The notes beneath the pieces were generated by a model. It was not told the DNA's origin and did not search any database. It saw nothing but the letters and a program-made list of their open reading frames with translations. Below are positions 16,515 through 24,408 of a stretch of 41,072 nucleotides of DNA, piece after piece. This DNA comes from Aliidongia dinghuensis (GTDB taxonomy: Bacteria > Pseudomonadota > Alphaproteobacteria > ATCC43930 > CGMCC-115725). Location of the stretch: contig NZ_BMJQ01000030.1 in NCBI RefSeq assembly GCF_014643535.1, positions 1 to 41,072 of the forward strand. Reading direction: 5' to 3'. A program made the translations under genes and the position numbers. How positions within the stretch are numbered: the first letter of the stretch is position 1; every line of letters starts with the position of its first letter.

Positions 16515-17621
16515 ATGACCGAGCGGCTGTCGGAACGACCTCGGCCATTCGGTGTGGGTTTCATCGGTGTCGAGCCGGCGCGGAGCTGGGCCTGGGCCGC
16601 GCACCTTCCGGCCATCAAGCGGTTGCCAGAGGATTTTCGGTTTGTCGGCCTTGCCAACCGCAGCGTCGAGTCGAGCCGACGCGCTGCCGCAGTCCTGGGC
16701 GAGGGGCGCGCGTTCGACAGTATCGACGATCTCCTTGCGAGCGATGAGGTCGACCTGGTGGTCGTGACGGTGAAGGCAGCGCACCACGCGCCGATCGTCG
16801 AGCGCGTGCTTGCCCGCGGAAAACACGTATTTTGTGAATGGCCGCTGGCTGTCAATCTGACCGAAGCCGAAGCGTTGGTGCGGCTTGCGGCTGAGGCAAA
16901 GGCGCGCAGCTTCATCGGCAAACAGGGACGTGTCGGCGAGGCGCTCTGCGCGATCCGTGAGATCGTCGGCAGCGGAGCGCTCGGCAACATCCTATCGACG
17001 ACGGTGGTTGGTGCGGCCGGCGTATGGGGGGCGAGCATTGCGCGCGCAAACGTCTATTCCCTAGAAGTCACGCAGGGCGCGAATGTGCTGACCGTGGTCG
17101 TCGGTCATATGTTGGCGGCACTGGAATTCGCGCTCGGGCAAGTCGATTCCGTCAATGCGGTGCTTTCAACTGGCCGGCCTTGGGTGAAGGTGGAGTCGGA
17201 GGGGGGCATGGCAGCTGCGACGGCTCCGGATCAGGTGGCGATTTGCGGCACCTTGGCATCAGGTGCCGTGCTGTCGGTGCATTATCGCGGCGGCCTCCCG
17301 AGTGGGGCGGGAATTACCTGGGAAGTCTATGGTTCTGACGGAATGCTGCGTCTGGAAGGCGCCAGTGGTCAGAATCAGATGACCACCTACACGATCACGG
17401 GTTCGTTTCCTGGGGCCGAGACGGCCTTGGCGCCGTTCGGTGCGGCGGCGGCGCATCATCCAGGCGACAACGTCGCGCGGCTTTATGCGGCCATCGCGCG
17501 CGATTTGCGCGAAGGAACGCGCACTGCGCCTGACTTCGAGGATGCATTGCGCACTCACCGCCTGATCGCTGCCATCGAGAACGCTGCGACAACAGGCCAG
17601 AAGCAGTACTGCCGCTCCTGA
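16515..17621 (+). CDS. Gfo/Idh/MocA-family oxidoreductase, Gal80-like
   Basis: The 368-residue protein has an N-terminal Rossmann-type domain (GVGFIGVEPARSWAWAAHLPA, in two parts, residues 13-33) and a C-terminal alpha/beta substrate domain. Two features are unusual. The glycine-rich cofactor loop lacks the usual GxGxxG. The EKP motif holding the catalytic lysine of typical dehydrogenases is replaced by CEWPLAVN, so that lysine is missing. Both changes occur in the Gal80/lactose-regulator branch, whose members bind NAD(P) without normal catalysis. It may be a sensor or an enzyme with altered chemistry. It precedes the CoA-transferase gene in the same direction, with a 262-base gap. Sugar metabolism is not otherwise represented nearby. 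Confidence 0.85.
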   Translation: MTERLSERPRPFGVGFIGVEPARSWAWAAHLPAIKRLPEDFRFVGLANRSVESSRRAAAVLGEGRAFDSIDDLLASDEVDLVVVTVKAAHHAPIVERVLARGKHVFCEWPLAVNLTEAEALVRLAAEAKARSFIGKQGRVGEALCAIREIVGSGALGNILSTTVVGAAGVWGASIARANVYSLEVTQGANVLTVVVGHMLAALEFALGQVDSVNAVLSTGRPWVKVESEGGMAAATAPDQVAICGTLASGAVLSVHYRGGLPSGAGITWEVYGSDGMLRLEGASGQNQMTTYTITGSFPGAETALAPFGAAAAHHPGDNVARLYAAIARDLREGTRTAPDFEDALRTHRLIAAIENAATTGQKQYCRS

Positions 17622-17639
17622 TATGTCGAATACGACATA
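17622..17639. promoter_or_regulatory. 7-bp inverted repeat upstream of the CoA-transferase gene
   Basis: TATGTCG-AATA-CGACATA, perfectly symmetrical arms, placed directly after the Gfo stop codon and 244 bases before the CoA-transferase start. It could be an operator for the long downstream gene run. The remaining bases up to 17883 hold no gene. Confidence 0.4.
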
Positions 17640-17883
17640 AAGATCCAGGCTTGCTTTCGGATTTAGAACGGCCGAACTGCCGCTCCTTTCTGCTTCGGAT
17701 GTTCCGATAGCTGGCCTAGCGATTTCCGGCCGGTGCGGCGGGGCGCGCTTGAATGTATCGCCGGCGGCTGGGTTGTCGACATGGGGCGTGAGCCATAGGT
17801 CCCGCCGCTCCTTGCAACGAAGGGCATGCCATAGCCCGCGGCTTTCGGGTCCCCTGCTAGTGCCGCATAAGGGAGAGAAGTAT

Positions 17884-20067
17884 ATGGATTCGAGCAATCG
17901 ATTGCTCTCAGGAGTGCGGATCGTCGACGCGGGGCGGGGACTGGCGGCGGGGTTGGCCGTGCGATTCTTCGCCGACCTCGGTGCCGATGTCGTTCGCGCG
18001 GCCGATGCCGATCCCGATCCGCTGGTCTCTCACTTCCCGGTGCTGCGGCGCTGGCGCGAAACCTATGCCCGAAGCGATCGGGCGTTCCGAGAGCTGCTCG
18101 AAGACGCGGATGTTCTGGTGGTGGGCGGCGAAGATCACCCGGACGTCGAACGACTGCGCCTCGATGATGTGGTGCATGGGCTGCACGCTCGTCTTGTCAC
18201 GCTGGAAATCACAGCCGCGCCCGCCGGTGTGCGCGGCTGCGAGGACCCCGCCCATGAAATGCTTGCCCAGGCGAGGTCCGGGCTCGCCTGGGAGCACTAT
18301 GACAACCGGCCCATCGCGTTCCCCTTTCGGCCCGCCTCGCGCGGTGCGGCGATCCAGTCGGTCGCCGGCGTGCTGGGGGCGCTGATCGCGCGCGAGCGTA
18401 CCGGGCGCGGGCAGGCGGTTCGGACTTCACTTCTCGAAGGCGCCCTCATGTGGGTGTCGTTTTTGTGGTACGACGCAGAGTGGCATAGCCCGCGCTCGGC
18501 CTTTACCGTGCCGAAGAACCCGGGGCCTATGATCCTGCCATGCAAGGGCGGCGAGTATATCCATATCTTCCTGAGCGGTTACGCGGCTATTCCCGCGCTT
18601 TATGCCGAGCTGGGTCTCGGCACTCCCGGCGAAGACGCGATGACGCTGTGGGTCGACAGAGATCCTCGGAAGTTCTTCGGTAACACCGACGCGATCGCGG
18701 ATGCGGTCGCGAAACGGGATAAGGACGAACTGCTGGCCGCGTTGGCGCGGCGGGGCGTCACCGCGAGCGCCGTGCTGGCACCGGGTGAATGCTGGTCCGA
18801 CCCTCAGGTCGAACAGCAGCGTCTGCTACGGCGCTGGTCTGATGACTCGCGCTCGCTCGGATCGATCATCCGCAGCAGTTCGTCCCCCGGCACCAGCAAG
18901 TTGAGCGAAAGCGCCCAAGACGCACCGCCGCTCAAGGGGCTGCGCATCCTGGATTTCGGCACGTATGTCGCCGGACCGTTCGGCGGCGTGCTGCTGTCGG
19001 ATCTGGGGGCCGACGTCATAAAGATCGAGCCGGCGGAAGGCGACATCGCGCGCGCGATGCACCGCGGTTTTTCCGCCTGCAACCGTGGCAAGCGGACCAT
19101 CAAGTTGGACCAGAAGCATCCGGAGGCTGCGGAGGTCGTCAAGCGGCTCTGCGCGGTCGCGGACGGCGTTATGAGCAACTATCGTGTCGGAGTCACGGCC
19201 CGGCGCGGTATCGATGCCGCTTCGCTGCACCGCACGCGCCCTCAGACGGTCACAGTGGAATTCCCCGCGTTCGGACTCGACGGACCACGTGCTTTTGAAG
19301 CCGGGGTCGACCCGGTCATGCAGGCCTGGGCGGGGCATGAGGTACGTCAGGGCGGGGAGGGCAATCCGCCCGTCTGGAACCGAATGACGATGGTCGATTA
19401 TTGCGGCGGCGTTCTCGGCGGTATCGCGATGTTGGCCGGGCTCTATCACCGCGCAGCCACCGGCAACGGCAGTGCGGTTACGAGTTCGCTGCTGGGATCA
19501 GCGCTCTTCCTCATGTCCGAGCTCATCCAAACGGCGGATGGGGAATGGCAGGGCGCGCGCCAGCTCGATCACGGCCAGCGCGGCTTGCACCCCGCGGAGT
19601 CGCTGTATCAGACGCGGGACGGCTGGGTCACGATCGTTGCGCTTGGCGATGCCGCGGCCAAATTGGCGCTTTCGCTCGGCCTTACGGACATTGCGGCGCG
19701 TGATCCGATGCTCTGGGCCGCGGACGAACAAGACAGGATCAGCGCCGCCATCGCAGAACGATCCACGCAGCAGCTGCTTGAGCTGCTGCATGGTGCCGGC
19801 GCATGGGCCTTGAAAACGGTACCGGGTGCCGAACAGTCGGTCTTGCACGATGAAGCCCTGGTCGAGCGCGGGACAGTGATGAAGATCCCCGATCCGGACC
19901 TCGGCACCACCCGCGTCTTGGGGCGTCTGTTCCGGCTGGAGCGCTCGGGCTCAGGCCGGCGGACACGGGCGCCGACCCCGGGTGAGCACACCAAAGAAAT
20001 CCTCGCCGAACTGGGCTACGGCGAGGAGGAAATCGACGCGCTGCTGGCGGCGAAGGCCGCGTTCTGA
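17884..20067 (+). CDS. Tandem-domain CaiB/BaiF (class III) CoA-transferase
   Basis: The start is ATG 17884 behind AGGGAGAG; the frame reaches back to 17749 but without family similarity. The 727-residue protein holds two CaiB-type domains, about 1-330 and 348-727, joined by a Ser/Pro-rich linker. The second is canonical: LRILDFGTYVAGPFGG, LGADVIKIEP, and Asp505 in MVDYCGG at the position of the catalytic aspartate. The first domain has the fold (RTGRGQAVRTSLLEGAL) but Ser152 where that aspartate should be, and its KIE-like motif is lost (VRAADADP). Predicted role: moving CoA from a donor thioester to the pathway acid. No CoA ligase is visible, so this may be the activating step. It begins the run leading to etfA. 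Confidence 0.9.
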   Translation: MDSSNRLLSGVRIVDAGRGLAAGLAVRFFADLGADVVRAADADPDPLVSHFPVLRRWRETYARSDRAFRELLEDADVLVVGGEDHPDVERLRLDDVVHGLHARLVTLEITAAPAGVRGCEDPAHEMLAQARSGLAWEHYDNRPIAFPFRPASRGAAIQSVAGVLGALIARERTGRGQAVRTSLLEGALMWVSFLWYDAEWHSPRSAFTVPKNPGPMILPCKGGEYIHIFLSGYAAIPALYAELGLGTPGEDAMTLWVDRDPRKFFGNTDAIADAVAKRDKDELLAALARRGVTASAVLAPGECWSDPQVEQQRLLRRWSDDSRSLGSIIRSSSSPGTSKLSESAQDAPPLKGLRILDFGTYVAGPFGGVLLSDLGADVIKIEPAEGDIARAMHRGFSACNRGKRTIKLDQKHPEAAEVVKRLCAVADGVMSNYRVGVTARRGIDAASLHRTRPQTVTVEFPAFGLDGPRAFEAGVDPVMQAWAGHEVRQGGEGNPPVWNRMTMVDYCGGVLGGIAMLAGLYHRAATGNGSAVTSSLLGSALFLMSELIQTADGEWQGARQLDHGQRGLHPAESLYQTRDGWVTIVALGDAAAKLALSLGLTDIAARDPMLWAADEQDRISAAIAERSTQQLLELLHGAGAWALKTVPGAEQSVLHDEALVERGTVMKIPDPDLGTTRVLGRLFRLERSGSGRRTRAPTPGEHTKEILAELGYGEEEIDALLAAKAAF

Positions 20068-20157
20068 TGCCGGATACAAATGGCCCGGGACGATCGTTTC
20101 CCGCGCCGTTTCCCTCGGAGGCGGACAAGGCAGTTGCAATGTCGCGGCGATCGGATT

Positions 20158-20175
20158 AAAACGATCGAACTAATT
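20158..20175 (+). promoter_or_regulatory. Shared accessory-region motif, copy F
   Basis: AAAACGATCGAACTAATT, sharing AAAACGATCGA-CTA with copy B. It is 56 bases upstream of the TTG start at 20232, in the only sizeable gap (164 bases) between the CoA-transferase and the dehydrogenase pair. Confidence 0.4.
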
Positions 20176-20231
20176 AAACAAAGCGGCCCGCTCTGAGCTG
20201 GGATCGCTCGACATCAAGGGAGGTCCTGGCA

Positions 20232-21329
20232 TTGGAGCTCAACCTTTTAGCAGGTGAGAAGCGCTACCTGACTGATCTGAAGGAAGCGGCTACGAAGACT
20301 CTGAGGCCGTTCCGCTTCCAGGTAGAGACCGAGCGCCGTATTCCGGAGGCTGTTACCGAGGAACTCGCACGATTGGCGCTACCGGGCGCCAACGGATTTT
20401 CCGAGGCGTTGGACGATGCACCGACGGCCAGCGCCTTCTGCCTGGCGGCAGAAGCGCTTGGCTGGGGCGAACCGTCCATCGCCTATTCCTGGCTGGTGTC
20501 GCGGCAGGTTGCCTGGGTGATCAGCGAGGCCGGTTCGCCTGAGCAGAAAGCGAAGTGGCTGTCGCGATTTGCCGGTGACCCGCTGTTTCCCGCCAGCCTC
20601 TACCTGCAAGAGGGCCGCGGCGCGCCCCCGTCCGAACTCGAAACGACCGTTCTGGAAAAGGGCGACAGCTTCCGCGTCGATGGGTTCAAGTCGCCGGTCT
20701 TTAACCCGACGACTGCAGAAGTCTCGGTCGTCGTCGGCCGAGATGCCTCCGGCAAGCTTCGCGCCGTGCTCATGGAAGACCGCGGCGACCGCGTCCTTTT
20801 CTCCGGCTTGCAGGAGAGGCGGCTTGCGCTCTCCGGATGCTCGGTCGCGCTGGAGGCGCAGATTGAAGGGCTGGAAGTTCCGGCGGAAAATGTCCTGCCC
20901 GGCGATGTGTCCAGAGCCATCTCGGTGTGCCGCCTGTCCCACGCCGCCTTATGTCTGGGCATCGCCGGAGCCGCGACAAGGTACGCTGGCGAGTGGGCCC
21001 GCACGCGCGTTGCTTTCGGGAAGCCGATCATCGGCCACCAAGGCGTGTCGTTTCCGCTCGCCGATCTCGTCATGGCCGCCGATGCCCTGCGCTTGAGCAT
21101 CCAGGATCTTCTGCTGGGTGATCTCCCGGCCGATGAGCTTGAGCGTCAAACCAACCACATCGTCGCAGAGGCGAACCAGGTCGTTCAGGACGCCGGCCGC
21201 GAGGGGGTTCAGACAATGGGCGTCCACGGCATCATCTCCGACCATCCGGCGTCGCACTGGTACAAGGCCGCAGCCGTGGTTGCATCGGTCGACTATGACC
21301 CGCTCACCAGCCGTCTCAAGTTTGTCTGA
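20232..21329 (+). CDS. Acyl-CoA dehydrogenase-like, probable partner subunit lacking the EGTG motif (second pair)
   Basis: The start is TTG 20232 with AGGGAGGT seven bases upstream. The 365-residue protein follows the acyl-CoA dehydrogenase layout (SPEQKAKWLSRFAGDP; RVAFGKPIIGHQG; QTMGVHGIISDHPASHWYK). After WYK it reads AAAVVASVDYDP instead of the EGTG active-site segment, with Asp at the position of the base. The usual TEP flavin block is also altered (SLYLQEGRG). It matches the 11668-12786 protein in size, in what it lacks, and in preceding a full-length partner. It is inferred to be the non-catalytic subunit of a heteromer with the 21352-22536 product. Confidence 0.88.
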   Translation: MELNLLAGEKRYLTDLKEAATKTLRPFRFQVETERRIPEAVTEELARLALPGANGFSEALDDAPTASAFCLAAEALGWGEPSIAYSWLVSRQVAWVISEAGSPEQKAKWLSRFAGDPLFPASLYLQEGRGAPPSELETTVLEKGDSFRVDGFKSPVFNPTTAEVSVVVGRDASGKLRAVLMEDRGDRVLFSGLQERRLALSGCSVALEAQIEGLEVPAENVLPGDVSRAISVCRLSHAALCLGIAGAATRYAGEWARTRVAFGKPIIGHQGVSFPLADLVMAADALRLSIQDLLLGDLPADELERQTNHIVAEANQVVQDAGREGVQTMGVHGIISDHPASHWYKAAAVVASVDYDPLTSRLKFV

Positions 21330-21351
21330 TCTCCGTAGAAGGAACGATCTC

Positions 21352-22536
21352 ATGTTCGATCTACAACTCACGCGGACGACCCGCGACCTGCTGGCCGAGA
21401 TCAAGGAATGGTCGATCAAGGAAGTCCGCCCGCACGCGCGCGCGGCCGAAGATCTGGCGCATCCGCCTGCCGTCAACGAAGTGGTGGCGAAATGCCCGGT
21501 TCGGCATTGCCCGCTCGACTTTCGTTATATCGGCCCGGCCGTGCGCGGCCGAGAGGACGACGTGGAATACGTGAAATCCCTCAATGGCGGCGGATCGCTG
21601 CTGGGCGTCCTCGCGATGGAGGAAATGAACGTCGGCGATGGTTGGGGTTGGCAAGCACTTCCCGGCAACAATCTCGGCGAGCGCGCGGTTCGTCTACTGG
21701 GTGACGATTATCAGGTTCACCGCTGGGCCGACGGCATTCTGCGCGGCGACTATAAAATTACTTCGATCTGCATGACGGAGGAGCATTGCGGGCTGGACCT
21801 GTCACAGATTCGCACAACGGCGGTGCAGGAGGGCGACGAATGGGTGCTGAACGGCGCCAAGCGTTTCATCTCGCACGGCGCCTATGCGGACTATCTGGTG
21901 GTCTTCGCCCAGACGCGCCCCGGCTCCGGCTTGGCTGGGGTCCGCGCCTTCATAGTGGAGCCGACGGACGAGGGCTTTTTCGTCGACAAGTACAGTGAAG
22001 ACAAGCTGGGCGTTCGTTACTATCCGAACTCGACACTTCGCTTCGACAATATTCGACTGCCCAAGAATCGCGTGCTGGCGAACAACAACTTCGGCGAGTT
22101 CATGGCGATCCTGAACGGTACGCGGCCGTTCTGTGCTGCGATCGGGCTGGGCACGGCGAAGGGCATGCTCGAATATGCTGTGGACTGGGTGAACCAGCAC
22201 GACAAGCCCTTCTCTCCGCGCCGGCGACAGGCTTTCGACGAGCAGGTCGAGATCATGACCGCCGCGCTCGACCGCGTGCGGAGGATGCTGATGCGCTCGG
22301 CCTGGAAGCACGATCAGGATGAAGCCGATCCCATGCTGGCGCACAAGGCGAAGGCCTATGCGCTGCCCATCCTCGAGGACGTGTCCTTCCGGTCGATGCA
22401 GCTAATGGGGCCGGCCGCCTGGTCGACCGAGCACCTGATGGAGAAGTGGTACCGGGACGCCAAGTTCAACGACATCGTCGAAGGCACCGGAAACATGCAT
22501 CGGATTTTCGTGGCACGCGAAGAATTCGGCAACTGA
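21352..22536 (+). CDS. Acyl-CoA dehydrogenase, catalytic member of the second pair
   Basis: ATG 21352 with AAGGAACG upstream is the start; the frame extends back over the previous gene and that part is not real. The 394-residue protein has ICMTEEHCGLDLSQIRT as flavin block, WVLNGAKRFISHG, and a C-terminal KWYRDAKFNDIVEGTGNM with Glu377 as predicted base. It is closely similar in layout to the 10453-11643 protein, including length and the WYRD...EGTG ending. It lies 22 bases after its presumed partner gene. It probably dehydrogenates a pathway acyl-CoA, with electrons going to the EtfAB encoded further along the same run. Confidence 0.92.
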   Translation: MFDLQLTRTTRDLLAEIKEWSIKEVRPHARAAEDLAHPPAVNEVVAKCPVRHCPLDFRYIGPAVRGREDDVEYVKSLNGGGSLLGVLAMEEMNVGDGWGWQALPGNNLGERAVRLLGDDYQVHRWADGILRGDYKITSICMTEEHCGLDLSQIRTTAVQEGDEWVLNGAKRFISHGAYADYLVVFAQTRPGSGLAGVRAFIVEPTDEGFFVDKYSEDKLGVRYYPNSTLRFDNIRLPKNRVLANNNFGEFMAILNGTRPFCAAIGLGTAKGMLEYAVDWVNQHDKPFSPRRRQAFDEQVEIMTAALDRVRRMLMRSAWKHDQDEADPMLAHKAKAYALPILEDVSFRSMQLMGPAAWSTEHLMEKWYRDAKFNDIVEGTGNMHRIFVAREEFGN

Positions 22537-22615
22537 CGCAAGGTGCGAAGGTAGCTGCCGTGTGCTCCGCCCGCACTGACACCCTTGCGCATCCCTTCGC
22601 CGAGGCGGGACTGAA

Positions 22616-23899
22616 ATGGCAACAATGACGATACCCAAAAAGCTAGTCGTGGAAGATGCCGCGAACGGAACCTTCAAGGTTGCACGATCGGCTTTCACGT
22701 CGCAGGAGATCTTCGAGCGGGAGCGTGACCTTCTGTTCGGGAAGTGCTGGCTCTTTCTAGGACATGAGTCCGAACTGCCGAACCCCAACGATTTCCTGAC
22801 GCGAACCGTGGCCGGCAAACCGCTGATCTTCAATCGCGATCGGAAGGGCGAGTTCCACGCCCTCTTCAATTCCTGCCCGCATCGCGGTGCACAGGTGGCG
22901 CGTGAAGCATGCGGCAACGCGCTCGCATTCAAGTGCTTCTATCACGGCTGGGCGTTCAACAATAACGGCAAGTACGCGACGCGTTCGCCTGAAGGCTGCT
23001 ATCCTAAAGACTTCGGCGCCGATGGTCATGTCGACCTTGCGAGGGTGCCTCAGCTCGCTTCCTATGCCGGCTTCTGGTTTGTGAACTTCGACGCCGATGC
23101 GCCGTCGCTCGATACGTATCTCGGCGGCGCGAAGGCCTTTCTGGATCTGGTCAGCCAGCACTCGGGTGCGGGCATGGAGTTCACGGGCGGTGTCCAGCAC
23201 TACAGCATCCGCGCGAACTGGAAGCTGCTCGTCGAGAACAGCATTGACGGCTATCACGCCTCGGAGACGCACTCGACCTATTTTCAGTATCTGATGGGAT
23301 CGATCGGGAGCGTCGTCGCCAAGCAGGCCGCGGACATGGCGGATACGACGCGCGTCCATGATTTCTGCAACGGCTCGGTGGTGATCGAGGGCGTGGCCCC
23401 CTGGGGACGCCCGATCGCCCGGCCGATACCGGCCTGGGGCGAGCAGGGCAAGCGGGATTGCGAGGCGCTCATCGACGAACTTCGCGAGCGTCTCGGCGAG
23501 GAGCGCGCGCTGCAAATCGCGACCCGCGACCGCAACATGGTCGTGTTTCCCAATCTCGTCATCAACGACATCATGGCCATCACGGTCAGGACGTTTTACC
23601 CGGTCTCGCCGGACCTCATGTACGTGACCAGTTGGGCGCTGGCGCCGAAGGACGAGGACACGGTCTTTCGCAAGCGACGTCTGGACAATTTCCTCGAGTT
23701 CCTCGGCCCGGGCGGCTTCGCGACGCCCGATGACGTCGAAGCGCTGGAATCGGCGCAGCGTGGCTATGCCAACGAGGATTTCGCGGGCTGGAACGACATC
23801 TCGCGCGGCATGACCAAGGAGCGCCCCGCCGGCGATGACGAGGAACAGATGCGGTGCTTCTGGCGCGAATGGAGCCGGCGAATGGAGAATGTGAAGTGA
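22616..23899 (+). CDS. Rieske ring-hydroxylating oxygenase, alpha subunit
   Basis: The 427-residue protein has an N-terminal Rieske domain with ligands Cys87, His89, Cys107 and His110 (CPHR and CFYHGW). The C-terminal catalytic domain has NWKLLVENSIDGYHASETH, where Asp211 is the bridging residue and His214 and His219 the mononuclear iron ligands; the +3/+5 spacing equals that of naphthalene dioxygenase. It should add dioxygen, or hydroxylate, an aromatic or cyclic intermediate. A beta-subunit gene overlaps its stop. No dedicated ferredoxin or reductase is adjacent in the usual way; the reductase at 26739 and ferredoxin at 15980 are the only visible electron donors. The start is ATG 22616; an ATG three codons on is also possible. 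Confidence 0.94.
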   Translation: MATMTIPKKLVVEDAANGTFKVARSAFTSQEIFERERDLLFGKCWLFLGHESELPNPNDFLTRTVAGKPLIFNRDRKGEFHALFNSCPHRGAQVAREACGNALAFKCFYHGWAFNNNGKYATRSPEGCYPKDFGADGHVDLARVPQLASYAGFWFVNFDADAPSLDTYLGGAKAFLDLVSQHSGAGMEFTGGVQHYSIRANWKLLVENSIDGYHASETHSTYFQYLMGSIGSVVAKQAADMADTTRVHDFCNGSVVIEGVAPWGRPIARPIPAWGEQGKRDCEALIDELRERLGEERALQIATRDRNMVVFPNLVINDIMAITVRTFYPVSPDLMYVTSWALAPKDEDTVFRKRRLDNFLEFLGPGGFATPDDVEALESAQRGYANEDFAGWNDISRGMTKERPAGDDEEQMRCFWREWSRRMENVK

Positions 23900-24399
23900 G
23901 CGCGCTTAATCCTGCCGGCGTCCGCAGCCTTCCGGACTACCAAGAGTTCCTGTACCACGAGGCGGCGCTGCTCGACGAGTGGCGGCTGACCGAATGGCTG
24001 AACCTCTTCGCGGAGGATGCGGTGTACGAGGTGCCGACGGCAGCCTCGGCGCCTGACGTTTCCTCGGACCGCGACTTGTTCTACATCGCTGATGACCATG
24101 TGCGGCTGAAGCACCGCGTCGAGCGCCTGCTCAAGGTGGGCGCACATTCGGAATGGCCGCGCTCGACCGGGACGCGCATCGTCAGCAACGTCCGCATCGT
24201 CGGGAAGAGGGACGATGGGGTGGACGTGCGCGCGGCCTTCGTGACCTATCGTTCGAAGAACGATATCACCGATACCTATTTCGGCCATCAGCATTACCGG
24301 ATCAGCGAGATCGATGGCGCGTTGCGGATCCGGGAGAAGCGGGTGTTCCTGGCCATGACCAGCCTGCGGCCGCACGGCCGCGTCAGCATCATCCTCTGA
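23896..24399 (+). CDS. Ring-hydroxylating oxygenase, beta subunit (NTF2-like)
   Basis: The start is taken as GTG 23896, overlapping the alpha-subunit stop by four bases (GTGA) with GGAG ahead; ATGs at 23854, 23869 and 23881 are in frame but would overlap more. The 167-residue protein is the small SnoaL/NTF2-fold subunit: YHEAALLDEWRLTEWLNLFAED, IADDHVRLKHRVERL, and a VFLAMTSLRPHGRVSIIL tail. These subunits stabilise the alpha3beta3 hexamer and have no catalytic metal. The tight coupling to the alpha gene supports a stoichiometric complex. Confidence 0.9.
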   Translation: MSALNPAGVRSLPDYQEFLYHEAALLDEWRLTEWLNLFAEDAVYEVPTAASAPDVSSDRDLFYIADDHVRLKHRVERLLKVGAHSEWPRSTGTRIVSNVRIVGKRDDGVDVRAAFVTYRSKNDITDTYFGHQHYRISEIDGALRIREKRVFLAMTSLRPHGRVSIIL

Positions 24400-24408
24400 T
24401 CGCCGCCG

